Positions 1-9,334 are shown, counted from the first letter of the stretch. The stretch is 64,000 nucleotides of DNA from Amphibacillus jilinensis Y1 (GCF_000306965.1 NZ_JH976436.1:164057-228056); one strand, 5' to 3'. Numbers and translations: made by a program. The notes: generated by a model not told the origin, from the sequence alone.

Positions 1-841
1 CTTGGTTAATCATAAAATTAGGGTATTTATCTGCTGGCGTATACGTATCAAAACTAATAAAGTCAAGCGCTTTAGCAAATTTTTCATTATCCAAATCAAA
101 AAACATACTTGAATTATGCGTAACAGGAATATCAACATGTGAACGAATGATATTTGCTTGTTCTAGCGCAAATTCAGCAATTTTATCATGAGTAAACGTG
201 AGGTAATTCTGCAATAATGAACTATTATGTAAAAATGGTGTCGGTAAGGGTTGAACAACTTGAGCGAAATCTAAGTAGCGCTGACTCCATATGTCAGTCC
301 CCCATGCTTGATTTAGTACATTTATATCTGCATATTTCTGGTGTAACCATTCCGTCCATAGCGCCTTACAATGCTGACAGTAACATGGGCCAATATGACA
401 TTTGAACTCATTGTCTAACTGCACAGCAATGACATGATCATACCTTGCTACAATCTTAATTAATCGTTCTGTCATCATAGCTGCTCGTTTACGGAAAAAC
501 GGCTGATTTGTACAAATATGTTGTCTAGAACCATGATACATTTTTGACCGATCTTGATTTTGATGCAAACGTTCAGGATGCTGATCTGTCATCCAAACTG
601 GCGGGGTTGGGGTTGGGGTACAAACGATGACATCCATTTGATGTTCAGCTAAATCATCAAGCGTCTCGATTAATACCGTGAAATCAAACTGATCTTGTTT
701 TGGCTCAAAGGTAGACCAAGTAAACTCACCAATCCGAGCTAAATTCATGCCTATTCGTTTCATATGTTTAATATCTTTTTTTATTATTTCACGTTCCCAC
801 AACTCTGGATATAAAGCTGCACCATAATAGATTTTTTCCAT
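1..841 (-). CDS. Beta-galactosidase, GH42, N-terminal part (runs off the left edge)
   Basis: Glycoside hydrolase family 42 enzymes remove terminal beta-galactose from oligosaccharides, here plausibly from pectic galactan side chains. About 280 N-terminal residues are visible and the 3' end lies outside the window. The first residues (MEKIYYGAALYPELW) are the usual GH42 opening. The acid/base glutamate is in QLDNEF at about residue 145. Cys110 and the cluster at 153, 155 and 158 (CYCQHC) match the family's zinc site. There is no signal peptide, so it should be cytoplasmic. The ATG at 841 follows a GGAAG ribosome site. It starts 16 bases after a YesL-type gene, so the two are probably co-transcribed. 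Confidence 0.9.
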   Translation of the reverse strand, partial: MEKIYYGAALYPELWEREIIKKDIKHMKRIGMNLARIGEFTWSTFEPKQDQFDFTVLIETLDDLAEHQMDVIVCTPTPTPPVWMTDQHPERLHQNQDRSKMYHGSRQHICTNQPFFRKRAAMMTERLIKIVARYDHVIAVQLDNEFKCHIGPCYCQHCKALWTEWLHQKYADINVLNQAWGTDIWSQRYLDFAQVVQPLPTPFLHNSSLLQNYLTFTHDKIAEFALEQANIIRSHVDIPVTHNSSMFFDLDNEKFAKALDFISFDTYTPADKYPNFMINQ

Positions 842-857
842 ATAACGATCTTCCTTT

Positions 858-1499
858 CTATGATTCAATCGAGACTAAACCAGCTTGATTTTCTATCTTT
901 TTAAAGACTTTTAAGGCAATAGCCATCACCAGAGCACTTGGAATGCTAACTGAAAAAAATAAAATTAAACCCGGAAATGCCTTAAATAAAATGTAAGTTA
1001 ATAACATCGTCAGCCCGATTAACAAAGTATAGTGAAAGTAAGATATGCTTATTAATAACGCATATTTAAAATAGTTAATAAAACTTGTTTGATAATGTGT
1101 AAAAGCTGGGAAAATAAAAACCATCATCATTAAAAATAAACTTATCACTATTATATAGAGGACTAACAATACATATAAAGAAAACACATTCAAATAAGGT
1201 AATGTCATTATGCCAAAGCTGACCATAGTGACAATAACCATTAATAATAAACCTAATCCATTCGCTTTTAAAAAACTTTTTTTGTATTCATGATAAAAGA
1301 TGCGAAATATAGGTTGTTGCAAGTTGTTATCTCGATAAACTGTTCGCCATACATTAAACAATGAGGTAGTAGCTGGTGCCCAGCCAAATATGACTAAACC
1401 ACTTAAGGTAAACACGACCCAAAGCAGATTAAGCCATGCTAATAACATCACCCATTCAAATATATATTGAAAACTCGAGCGAATACCGATTTCTTTCAT
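858..1499 (-). CDS. YesL-type membrane protein (DUF624)
   Basis: This is a 213-residue integral membrane protein with about five hydrophobic segments. The pattern GWAPATTSLFNVWRTVYR near residue 40 is typical of the DUF624/YesL family. These proteins travel with oligosaccharide ABC importers and YesM/YesN regulators, but their biochemical role is unknown. I chose the ATG at 1499 over the one at 1508 because GGGGAGG lies at a normal distance from 1499 and touches 1508. The R1 repeat copy ends just upstream of this ribosome site. Similar genes occur at 12128 and 48276. Confidence 0.75.
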   Translation of the reverse strand: MKEIGIRSSFQYIFEWVMLLAWLNLLWVVFTLSGLVIFGWAPATTSLFNVWRTVYRDNNLQQPIFRIFYHEYKKSFLKANGLGLLLMVIVTMVSFGIMTLPYLNVFSLYVLLVLYIIVISLFLMMMVFIFPAFTHYQTSFINYFKYALLISISYFHYTLLIGLTMLLTYILFKAFPGLILFFSVSIPSALVMAIALKVFKKIENQAGLVSIES

Positions 1500-1521
1500 T
1501 ATAAACATCCCTCCCCATTAA

Positions 1522-1679
1522 ATAAAACAAACCTTCAATCAGTCGGTGTTGTCATTGTTCGCCGACTTGATTGGTAGTTAAGTAAATCAAAACATGAGAT
1601 TCTGTTATCTCCCGCCTAAACAGATGACCTTCGCTCTCTATTTTGAAGCAGGCGTTTTACGGACGGTTATCTGTGACAA
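1522..1679 (-). repeat. R1 intergenic repeat, full-length copy
   Basis: One copy of a dispersed family. Read on the minus strand it begins near 1679 with a form of TTTATCACAGATAACCGTCC, passes TTCAAAATAGAG, then a dyad (CAATCAAGTCGG paired with CCGACTGATTG), and ends GAAGGTTTGTTTTAT. It fills most of the 370-base gap between the permease at 1870 and the YesL gene. I see nothing else in 1680-1869. Confidence 0.75.
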
Positions 1680-1869
1680 CCGTCCATTTCACTGTTGGTT
1701 AATTTTGATCCTTAGTATTAAAGCCACAAATAACTACTGGAATTTTAGCCGTGTATCAAACGAACTGTATCACAGTAAAACTCACTAGAAATCCACTCAA
1801 GTTAGCGTGCTTTTTAATTTTCTTGATTCTAACAGAAGTCACTTTTCAATGGGGAGCAAACCTTTAATA

Positions 1870-2718
1870 TTATTTTAAGCCGGTTGTCGCAATCCCTTGT
1901 ACGAGATGCTTTTGAAAGAAAGCAAAGATCAGCAATTGAGGTAAGAGGGATAATGACGACATGGCCAAGAGCGGCCCCCAAGACGTACTTCCTTGTGTAT
2001 CCATAAAATTTCTTAATGCGATAGTAACTGTGTGAAGGCTAGCATCATTCAAGTAAATTAATGGCGCTAAAAAGTCGTCCCATGTCCACATAAAACAAAA
2101 TAAAGCGACAGTAACGAGAGCTGGTTTTAACAAGGGAAGAATAATGCGCCAATAAATACCTAGCTTTGAACAACCATCAACAATCGCCGCTTCATCTAGT
2201 TCACGAGGAATACCCCTAATAAATTGAATAAGCAAGAAAATAAAAAACGGTTGTCCTCCCATTAATCCTGGTAAGAGCAGAGGATAAAACGTGTTTACCC
2301 AACCCACCTCATTAAAGATAATATATTGGGGAATTAGGGTGATTTGTATCGGTAGCATAATCGTAGCCATTAAACAAGCAAACAATATATTTTTCATTTT
2401 AAATTCTAATCGAGCAAACCCATATGCCACTATACTTCCTGTTAATAAGGTTCCAATCACCACAATTGAAGTGATAATGACTGAATTTCTGAAATAGGTG
2501 GCAAAGCCAATTCCACCAAAGCCAGCCCAACCACTTGGATAGTTATCCCAGATAAATTCACTTGGCCACAATGACACTGCATTATTGAAGATTTCTGTTG
2601 CTGGCTTTAGAGAGCTAGCAATCATCCATAAAATTGGATAAATCATCACAATTCCGATAGCTATAACAAATACGTAAAAGATTATATCGCTAAGAAGGCG
2701 CTTGTTTCTGTTCATCAT
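1870..2718 (-). CDS. Sugar ABC transporter permease, MalG type
   Basis: Inner-membrane subunit of a carbohydrate importer of the CUT1 class. It has about 282 residues and six hydrophobic segments. The cytoplasmic coupling loop (ELDEAAIVDGCSKLGIYWRI, about residues 180-200) is the EAA motif that docks with the ATPase. A longer ATG at 2751 exists in frame, but AGGAGG sits just ahead of the ATG pair at 2718/2715, and the TAA of the previous permease overlaps this start as TAATG. It is the last gene of the operon binding protein, permease, permease. No ATPase is encoded nearby, so an MsmX-like shared ATPase is likely. Confidence 0.88.
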   Translation of the reverse strand: MMNRNKRLLSDIIFYVFVIAIGIVMIYPILWMIASSLKPATEIFNNAVSLWPSEFIWDNYPSGWAGFGGIGFATYFRNSVIITSIVVIGTLLTGSIVAYGFARLEFKMKNILFACLMATIMLPIQITLIPQYIIFNEVGWVNTFYPLLLPGLMGGQPFFIFLLIQFIRGIPRELDEAAIVDGCSKLGIYWRIILPLLKPALVTVALFCFMWTWDDFLAPLIYLNDASLHTVTIALRNFMDTQGSTSWGPLLAMSSLSLLPQLLIFAFFQKHLVQGIATTGLK

Positions 2719-3647
2719 TAACGTCCTCCTTCCGATTGATAAAACACCCAATACTTAGACGTCAAAAAGAAAACAAGAGTAATCACCGCAATAATAATTA
2801 AAAGGACCCAAGCCATTGCCGAAGCATAACCCATTCTTAAATATTCAAAAGCAGTTTCATATAAATATACCGCATAAAAAAGTGTTTCATCTAATGGGCC
2901 ACCTCCGGTAATTAAATAAGCCTGAGTAAATGTCATAAACCCTTGAATCGTTTGCATAACTAGATTAAAAAAGATAACAGGTGTTAACATGGGTAATGTA
3001 ATATTAAAGAATTGTCTCCATTTACTCGCTCCATCAACACTAGCTGCCTCATAAAGCTCAGTAGGAATTTGGCGTAATCCCGCCAAAAATATAATCATCG
3101 GTGAGCCAAATTGCCAAATGACAAGTAAAATAAGCACGGATAAAGCGGTGTCTGGATTCCCAATTAAATTGGCATCAGTAATATTCAATAACGATAATAT
3201 TTGAGTAACGGCTCCCTGGCGCCCAAACAGTTGCTTCCAAACGACCGCAATAGCTACACTGCCTCCAATAATAGACGGAATGTAATATACCGCTGAGAAA
3301 AACGAACTTCCTTTTCTCCCTGTATTGAAAAGCATTGCTAGCGCTAAAGCAAAAATAAGCTTAAGTGGTACCGATACAAACACAAAAGTAAAAGTAACTT
3401 CTAATGATTTTAAAAATCTAGCATCACTAAATAAGTTTCGATAATTAGCCAATCCTACCCAACTAGGGGAAGATAATAAATTATAATCTGTAAAAGACAA
3501 GTACAAAGAAGCTAGCATAGGGCCAAGAATTAAGAGAATAAAACCTATTAACCATGGCGAGATACTTAGAAAACCAGCCAAATGATCTGATTTATCACGA
3601 TTCGATGCTAAAGTTAAACTTGCTGGTATTTTTTTTGTTTTTGTCAT
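2718..3647 (-). CDS. Sugar ABC transporter permease, MalF type
   Basis: This 309-residue membrane protein pairs with the permease at 1870 to form the channel of a CUT1 oligosaccharide importer. Six hydrophobic segments are visible. The coupling loop is ELYEAASVDGASKWRQFFNI near residue 205. The start at 3647 follows GAGGTGGTGG. Its stop codon overlaps the next start, indicating translational coupling. A hairpin lies between this gene and the binding-protein gene before it. Confidence 0.9.
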   Translation of the reverse strand: MTKTKKIPASLTLASNRDKSDHLAGFLSISPWLIGFILLILGPMLASLYLSFTDYNLLSSPSWVGLANYRNLFSDARFLKSLEVTFTFVFVSVPLKLIFALALAMLFNTGRKGSSFFSAVYYIPSIIGGSVAIAVVWKQLFGRQGAVTQILSLLNITDANLIGNPDTALSVLILLVIWQFGSPMIIFLAGLRQIPTELYEAASVDGASKWRQFFNITLPMLTPVIFFNLVMQTIQGFMTFTQAYLITGGGPLDETLFYAVYLYETAFEYLRMGYASAMAWVLLIIIAVITLVFFLTSKYWVFYQSEGGR

Positions 3648-3706
3648 TATTCCACCACCTCATCGTTAGTAGCTACACGAGCTAATGTTTTCATCACTTC
3701 AATTAG

Positions 3707-3734
3707 AAGGGTGACCAGGCTATCAGTCACCCTT
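3707..3734 (-). other. Intercistronic hairpin after the binding-protein gene
   Basis: AAGGGTGAC pairs exactly with GTCACCCTT across a 10-base loop, just after the stop of the solute-binding protein. There is no long T tract, so it is more likely an mRNA 3'-end stabiliser or weak attenuator than a full terminator. A similar AGGGTG/CACCCT hairpin follows the other binding-protein gene at 7474-7496. Confidence 0.6.
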
Positions 3735-3745
3735 TTATTTATGAA

Positions 3746-5056
3746 TTAATTCAATACATTTTCTGCTTGTTGAACAAATTGGTTAGCTGCTTCTTCTGGG
3801 GTTAATTGATCATACTTTAACGATTCAACAATCCGACTAAAAGCACCACGCACTTCTGTTTCCCCCGGTGGTGAAAGTGGGTCAGCATCTGTCGTATAAT
3901 CAGCTACAACTTCAAGATAATCAAATGTCTTTTGAACGGGTTCAGACACTTTATCACTTAAATGTTCACGAACTGCTGAAGAAATCGGCACCCCTCGCTC
4001 AGCTTGCAGCACCTCATTTGCTTCCAAATCGTTTGTCATAAAATCGATAAATTTAGCCGCTGCTTCTTGTTGCGCCGAATGCGCAGTTATCGAGAAAGAC
4101 ATACTTGGTCGAATATAATTGGCATGCACGCCATCCCACGCTGGTAATACCGCTAAATCTAATTCATATTCTGTACCCTGTGAGATCCCTATAATTTGAT
4201 TACTTGCTGCTGTTTGCATAGCTGAAGAACCCTCTTGAACCATGGAGTTCCCCCCTTCGATATAAGACATCATAATATCGTGTGATGGTGCAGCACCATC
4301 AACGACCATTTCTTGAACCCATTCGAAATAATCAACCAAAACAGCTTCTTCAAAACCTAGTCCATTACCTTCTGTATTATAAAATGACATCCCATGTTGT
4401 CGAACATAATTATTTAATAGTTCATATTCTGCATTAGCAAAATCATAGCCGAAATATTCTTGACCTTCAGTTTCTAACGCATCTTTAATCGTTAAATTCA
4501 TTTCAAACAGATCATCATAGGAAAAGCCAGGTTCAAGGTCAAAACCGTGTTCTTCTAACATCTCAACATTATAGACAAGTGCTAACGCATTTGCCCCTGA
4601 TGCGACAGCTAAGACACGGTCGCCGTCATGGTTAATTTCTTGATAGACATCATCAACGTCGTCTAGATTAATCGTGCCCTCATCAATAAGCGGTGCCAAA
4701 TCAACCAATAAATCATTGCTGTTATACTCATTTAAATATGAATTATCCATCGCAATTACATCAGGCAGATTACTACCAGCCGCTTGGGTGTTTAACCTTT
4801 CCCAGTAGCCGTCCCATCCGGTGTACTCAGGCTGAACACTAATATCAGGATAAGTTGATTCAAATAATTCAATCGCTTCTAACGTCATATCATGGCGCTC
4901 TTGATTTCCCCACCAAGCGACACGTATCGTCGTTTCACTATTATCCTCTTGATCTCGATCTCCTTCTGCATTGGTGGTGTCATCTTGCTCAGCACCATTA
5001 CAAGCAACTAATAAAAATAAGACCAACAGCAACACATACCATAAATATTTCTTCAT
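3746..5056 (-). CDS. Sugar ABC transporter solute-binding lipoprotein (CUT1, extracellular family 1)
   Basis: Membrane-anchored receptor that captures an oligosaccharide for the permeases downstream. The 436-residue protein begins with a lipoprotein signal peptide (MKKYLWYVLLLVLFLLVAC) and a lipobox cysteine at residue 19. An acidic linker follows, then a typical family 1 fold (IRVAWWGNQERHD near residue 45). A longer frame begins at 5113, but the ATG at 5056 has the ribosome site AAAGGGGTGAT and starts the signal peptide exactly. It is the first gene of its operon and a catabolite-repression-like site lies 18 bases upstream. The substrate cannot be read from sequence; a pectin fragment is likely from context. 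Confidence 0.9.
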   Translation of the reverse strand: MKKYLWYVLLLVLFLLVACNGAEQDDTTNAEGDRDQEDNSETTIRVAWWGNQERHDMTLEAIELFESTYPDISVQPEYTGWDGYWERLNTQAAGSNLPDVIAMDNSYLNEYNSNDLLVDLAPLIDEGTINLDDVDDVYQEINHDGDRVLAVASGANALALVYNVEMLEEHGFDLEPGFSYDDLFEMNLTIKDALETEGQEYFGYDFANAEYELLNNYVRQHGMSFYNTEGNGLGFEEAVLVDYFEWVQEMVVDGAAPSHDIMMSYIEGGNSMVQEGSSAMQTAASNQIIGISQGTEYELDLAVLPAWDGVHANYIRPSMSFSITAHSAQQEAAAKFIDFMTNDLEANEVLQAERGVPISSAVREHLSDKVSEPVQKTFDYLEVVADYTTDADPLSPPGETEVRGAFSRIVESLKYDQLTPEEAANQFVQQAENVLN

Positions 5057-5073
5057 TTTAATCACCCCTTTAA

Positions 5074-5087
5074 AGTAATCGCTTACA
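5074..5087 (-). promoter_or_regulatory. Candidate cre (CcpA) site
   Basis: TGTAAGCGATTACT on the minus strand matches the commonly used cre consensus TGWAANCGNTNWCA at all but the last base. It lies directly upstream of the ribosome site of the sugar-binding protein gene, where CcpA binding would repress the operon when preferred sugars are present. The rest of 5057-5337 is AT-rich with no gene seen. Confidence 0.5.
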
Positions 5088-5337
5088 TAGTTGATTATAA
5101 AGAACAAATGCATGTGTTAGTAGATAAAAAAAGTTAAAAAACTATCGAAAAGTAATTGCTTTTTCAGTTTAAAACCCGAACTTGTCTTGATCAAAAACTG
5201 GACGTAGAACACCTATAAACAATGTTATTTTTTCATAGAAAAAAGCATATTTTATTGAAATATGCCCTAAGTAAATATTTAGACTATCAAATGCTGCTAT
5301 TCAGTTGTTAAAATGAACAACTAAAAGCAGATTTATT

Positions 5338-6222
5338 CTAACCTTTTACGGATCCAATCAATAAGCCTTTGGCAAAATGTTTTTGTAAAAATGGATACAC
5401 CATCATAATCGGCAATGTGGCAATCACAATGATTGCTAATTTCATCCCTTCTGCCGGTGGTACATAATCGGGATCCAAATTGCCTAACGCATTAGGGTCT
5501 GATGATATCGTCACTTGCCTTAACAATAATTGTAATGTCCATTTTGAACTATCGTTTAAATACAGTAACGGACTCATAAAATCATTCCAAATCGCCACGG
5601 CATAAAACAGTGCAAATGTCGCTATAATCGGTTTAGACAAAGGCAAAACAATCCGCCAAAAGATACCGATTTCAGATGCGCCATCAATTTTTGCGGATTC
5701 CTCTAATTCCACAGAAAAATTTTGAAAGAAATTTTTGATTATAATCAAATTAAAAGGATTAATCGCATTCGGCAAAATCAAAGCCCAATATGTATCTATT
5801 AATCCTAAACCTTGAACAACTAAAAAAGTAGGAATCATTCCTCCACTAAAAAGCATGGCAAAAATAACAATATTGATTAACAACTTTCTTCCACGTAATG
5901 CTCTTTTTGCTAATGGGTAAGCCATAGTAAACGTAAAAAAAAGTTGTACAGCTGTCCCTACTGCTGTTACACCAATTGTGATGACAATACTTCGAATAAA
6001 AGCCTCCGAAGTGAATATATACCGATAGGCTTCTAAAGTAAACGTCTCGGGAATGATAAAAAAAGCTCGTCGGGCAAGTTCAGATTCAGTCGCGAAAGAA
6101 CCAGCAACAACATAGATAAATGGTAATAACGTTACAATTGCTGCCACCGCTAAAAAGATAACATTAATCAGATCAAATACCCGACCAGGCTTGGTATTGT
6201 GTAGTTTATGCATATCACTCAT
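5338..6222 (-). CDS. Oligosaccharide ABC transporter permease, LplC/YtcP type
   Basis: Second membrane subunit of an importer of the LplABC class, related to the rhamnogalacturonan and oligogalacturonide systems of Bacillus. The 294-residue protein has six hydrophobic segments, the coupling loop ELEESAKIDGASEIGIFWRI near residue 190, and the C-terminal GLLIGSVKG ending typical of this subgroup. The ATG at 6222 (MSDMHKL) follows AGGAG with a 9-base spacer and is preferred to an in-frame ATG at 6252. A full R1 repeat separates it from its partner permease. Confidence 0.9.
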   Translation of the reverse strand: MSDMHKLHNTKPGRVFDLINVIFLAVAAIVTLLPFIYVVAGSFATESELARRAFFIIPETFTLEAYRYIFTSEAFIRSIVITIGVTAVGTAVQLFFTFTMAYPLAKRALRGRKLLINIVIFAMLFSGGMIPTFLVVQGLGLIDTYWALILPNAINPFNLIIIKNFFQNFSVELEESAKIDGASEIGIFWRIVLPLSKPIIATFALFYAVAIWNDFMSPLLYLNDSSKWTLQLLLRQVTISSDPNALGNLDPDYVPPAEGMKLAIIVIATLPIMMVYPFLQKHFAKGLLIGSVKG

Positions 6223-6294
6223 TATGAATAACTCCTTTCTTAAAGAAAACAAAGTGTGTCAGCTTGATTCCCATTCAATAGGTAAGCGAGCATA

Positions 6295-6438
6295 TCAAAA
6301 CGAACCTTCAATCAGTGGGGTTTTTCGTGCTTCTTCCACTGATTGATAGCTGAGTGAATCAGGACCTCTCCCCTAAATAGATCTGCTTACGTGCTATTTT
6401 GAAATAGGCGTTTTACAGACGGACATTATCTTTGATAA
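6295..6438 (-). repeat. R1 intergenic repeat, full-length copy
   Basis: Minus-strand orientation, between the two permeases of one transporter. It carries TATCAAAG...GTCTGTAAAACGCC at its leading edge (6438) and the dyad AATCAGTGG/CCACTGATT around 6310-6345, and ends GAAGGTTCGTTTTG. It is about 48 bases downstream of the stop of the LplB-type permease. Confidence 0.75.
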
Positions 6439-6486
6439 CTCCTTATTCGTAATTATTTTGATAACACCACTATTTTTTGTCGTTGG

Positions 6487-7449
6487 CTAAAATAGACCAC
6501 TCTCTTTATCTACCTTTTTAGCAATAAAATCCGTCGTTAAAATAAGAATAATGCCAACAATTGATTTAAATAGACCGACTGCTGTACTGTATGAATAGGA
6601 ACCCCTAGTAATCCCAACATTATAAACATACGTATCAAACACATCTGCAACTGACCGATTTAATGAATTCGTCATCAAGAAGATTTGATCAAAGCCCGTA
6701 CTAAGGACATTTCCCATCGTTAGAATGAGCATAATAACAACCGTTCCTCGAATAGCTGGTAACGTAATATGCCAGATGCGACGAAAACGACCCGCTCCAT
6801 CGACAATCGCTGCTTCATACTGTTCTGATGATACATTAGCTAAAGCAGCTAAAAAAATAATTGTTCCCCAACCTGTTCCTTTCCATATCCCTTGTAAGAT
6901 TATCATCGGTCTAAACCATTCTGGCTCGGCTAAAAAATTTATTCTTATACCAAAAATGGTCTCGACCATTTCAACGATCACTCCACCATTGATCGAAAAG
7001 AGTAGATGAGTTAAACCAACCACAATCGTCCATGATAAAAAATGCGGAATATAAATACAGGTCTGCACAAATTTCTTATACAATGCAAAACGCACTTCAT
7101 TTAATAAAATAGCTAAGAAAATCGGAGCAGGAAATGCGATTGCAATACTAAGAAACGAAATCCATAACGTATTCCCTAACAATCGTAAGAAATCAGGGCT
7201 ACTAAAGAATGCTGTAAAATGATCGAGGCCTACCCAACTACTTTCAGTTATCCCTAAATAAGGGACATAATTTTTAAAAGCAATAATAATCCCATACATT
7301 GGTGCATATCGAAAGACTAAAAAATATAAAACGCCCGGAATAAGTAATACATATAACCATTTATCCCTAAGCCACATTTGTTTAACTATTTCCACAAATG
7401 TTTTTCTGGGGAGCTGTTTATTCGCCTTTTGCAATAATAACGCTTTCAT
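6487..7449 (-). CDS. Oligosaccharide ABC transporter permease, LplB type
   Basis: First membrane subunit of the LplABC-class importer, about 320 residues with six hydrophobic segments. It has the family's cytoplasmic start (MWLRDKWLYVLLIPGVLYF), the phrase FRYAPMYGIIIAFKNY, and the coupling loop EQYEAAIVDGAGRFRRIWHI near residue 215. I prefer the second ATG (7449) to the one at 7455 because AGAAGG is only two bases from the first. It follows the binding protein gene at 7522 after a hairpin. Confidence 0.9.
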   Translation of the reverse strand: MKALLLQKANKQLPRKTFVEIVKQMWLRDKWLYVLLIPGVLYFLVFRYAPMYGIIIAFKNYVPYLGITESSWVGLDHFTAFFSSPDFLRLLGNTLWISFLSIAIAFPAPIFLAILLNEVRFALYKKFVQTCIYIPHFLSWTIVVGLTHLLFSINGGVIVEMVETIFGIRINFLAEPEWFRPMIILQGIWKGTGWGTIIFLAALANVSSEQYEAAIVDGAGRFRRIWHITLPAIRGTVVIMLILTMGNVLSTGFDQIFLMTNSLNRSVADVFDTYVYNVGITRGSYSYSTAVGLFKSIVGIILILTTDFIAKKVDKESGLF

Positions 7450-7473
7450 TCCCATTACCTTCTTTCTTTAATC

Positions 7474-7496
7474 AGGGTGACAAATGGTGCCACCCT
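7474..7496 (-). other. Intercistronic hairpin after the binding-protein gene
   Basis: AGGGTG pairs with CACCCT in the 70-base gap between the binding-protein stop and the permease start. No T tract follows. It may set the ratio of binding protein to permease, as the hairpin at 3707 may do in the other importer. Confidence 0.5.
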
Positions 7497-7521
7497 TATT
7501 TGAATGCGTTGTGAAAGTGGC

Positions 7522-9057
7522 TCAATTCATCTCATCATATAATTGTGTTAATTCATCGACAAGTTCTTGACCGCCACTACTGTACCATAGTTCAACAGCA
7601 GCTTCCCAACCACTTTCGTCGATTTGACCTGCAATATATTGAACCCTTGCATCCTCAATAATGTCATCCAATTGTGTACCCCTTGTCGAATACACTTCAG
7701 AAACTAATGGTGCTGCCTCATTAAACACCGCATAGTTTCCGTTATCTTCCATTAGCTGATACCTTTTTTGTGGCAATTCCCCCTCTGCTTTCATTCGATG
7801 CATCCCATCACCAAACATTGAAATTTGCTCCATTGTATAAGGGTTTAATGCTTGTGCCTCTTCTGTCTCAAGGGGAACAAGGTAACCTTCATCATCCAAT
7901 TGATAGTTAACGCCCTCAATACCATGATTAAGTAGATTAATTCCTTCAGGTGAACAAAGTACATCAAGGAAAGATAAGATTTCATGTAATTCTTCTTCTG
8001 TTTGAACACTAGTCTTTGGAATCGCTAAAAATCCTGCATAACCATCGGTAGGATGACCATATTCTTCACCATTAGGAGCGCGCAACGTTCCTGTTATTTC
8101 GACATAATATTGATCAGAATCATCACTTCCAGCTTCATCAACGAACAAATTATTAACTTGCATTGCTCGAGAATACGTATCGATAATAACGCCTCCAGCA
8201 CCATTAAACATGGCATTATTCCAATCATCAGGACTTAAGGTTGTGAAATCTGGATTGACCAGGCCTTGATCAACAATGTGCTTTGTCCAATCCAAAGCTT
8301 CCCGATATGCCTCCGTCTCAAATGCAGGTACAAACGTTCCATCTTCAACACCCCAAACATTAGGTGCACCAAACCAGATTGATAATGTGTCGAGACTACC
8401 ATACCAAGTTGGAATAATAAGACCATGTGTATCGTCAGCACCAGTATTATTAGGATCATCAAAGGTAAATGCATGAAGTACATCATAAAGCTCGTCAACC
8501 GATTCAGGCACGTCTAGCCCTAGGTGTTCAAGCCAATCTTTTCGAATAATCGCAGTCGAACGCATCACATCTCTTTCTCGATAAATACCATACACGCGAC
8601 CATTAACGGAAGCATTTCTTAAGATATCTTCGTTGTATTGACCAAGATATTGATAGTCATCTAAATAATCTGTTAATTCCCAAAACGCTCCAGCTTCTGC
8701 TGAATTTAAAAAACCAGGTGTTTTTCCAGTAATGACCATCACTTCTGGAATATCATTAGATGCTAAAGTGACATTCATCCGGTCTTCATATGAGACATTA
8801 GGAACCCAATTCATATTAACCTTTTTCCCAGTTAACTCCTCAGTTGCTTGTTCCCATTCATTGTCTGCTGGTGGTGCTGTCGTTTCAAAAGTAGGAGCCA
8901 TAATCTTAATCTCATCAAAATATACGACATTATCAGTGTCATTGTTACCATCAGGTTTGTCTTCACCAGAGGCTGGATCATTACTACAGCCAATCACGAT
9001 CATTAACATTAACAAAACTGAAATGACCAATAATTCCCTTTTTCCAAATGAACCCAT
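7522..9057 (-). CDS. Oligosaccharide-binding lipoprotein, LplA/YtcQ type
   Basis: Extracellular receptor of the LplABC-class importer. The 511-residue protein has a lipoprotein signal peptide with the lipobox VIGC at about residue 24, a very acidic linker, and the large bilobed fold of extracellular family 1 (about 500 residues is normal for LplA-type proteins). The start at 9057 follows AGGAG with a 10-base spacer. It heads the operon binding protein, LplB, LplC and lies downstream of the pectin-lyase operon. The cargo is probably an unsaturated rhamnogalacturonan or galacturonan oligosaccharide, inferred from neighbours. Confidence 0.9.
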   Translation of the reverse strand: MGSFGKRELLVISVLLMLMIVIGCSNDPASGEDKPDGNNDTDNVVYFDEIKIMAPTFETTAPPADNEWEQATEELTGKKVNMNWVPNVSYEDRMNVTLASNDIPEVMVITGKTPGFLNSAEAGAFWELTDYLDDYQYLGQYNEDILRNASVNGRVYGIYRERDVMRSTAIIRKDWLEHLGLDVPESVDELYDVLHAFTFDDPNNTGADDTHGLIIPTWYGSLDTLSIWFGAPNVWGVEDGTFVPAFETEAYREALDWTKHIVDQGLVNPDFTTLSPDDWNNAMFNGAGGVIIDTYSRAMQVNNLFVDEAGSDDSDQYYVEITGTLRAPNGEEYGHPTDGYAGFLAIPKTSVQTEEELHEILSFLDVLCSPEGINLLNHGIEGVNYQLDDEGYLVPLETEEAQALNPYTMEQISMFGDGMHRMKAEGELPQKRYQLMEDNGNYAVFNEAAPLVSEVYSTRGTQLDDIIEDARVQYIAGQIDESGWEAAVELWYSSGGQELVDELTQLYDEMN

Positions 9058-9126
9058 GAATCAACCACTCCTTTTTTTAACAGTTAGTTGAAACGATTAC
9101 TATACAACCATTTCACAAAACATATA

Positions 9127-9140
9127 TTAAAACGCTTACA
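9127..9140 (-). promoter_or_regulatory. Candidate cre (CcpA) site
   Basis: TGTAAGCGTTTTAA on the minus strand differs from the cre consensus at one defined position. It lies 70 bases upstream of the LplA-type gene, a normal place for catabolite control of its promoter. Confidence 0.45.
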
Positions 9141-9222
9141 AGTTTCCTGCAATGATAATTTTTTGCATTTGTGCTTTTCATAATTAACAGCGCATGTTTG
9201 GGCCAGAAACAGCTTGCATCTA

Positions 9223-9277
9223 GGTTATCTATCGAAATAAAGATAACCCGATAAGTCTTGATAGCGACGATGACTTA
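9223..9277. other. Two consecutive dyads upstream of the LplA-type gene
   Basis: GGTTATCT pairs with AGATAACC (9223-9230 and 9241-9248). Directly after it GATAAGTC pairs with GACTTATC (9249-9256 and 9270-9277), followed on the plus strand by TTTT. They may be operator half-sites, an untranslated leader structure, or old terminators. They lie in the 465-base gap between the lyase operon terminator and the LplA-type gene; no gene is visible there. Confidence 0.4.
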
Positions 9278-9334
9278 TCTTTTCAGAGATTATCTCATTG
9301 TGAACACTTTACACCGGCAAACAGAAACCCTGCC

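Noticed and set aside
8235-8498. 87-residue minus-strand ORF within the LplA-type gene
   Set aside because: It is a shadow frame of the binding-protein gene with repetitive low-information sequence.
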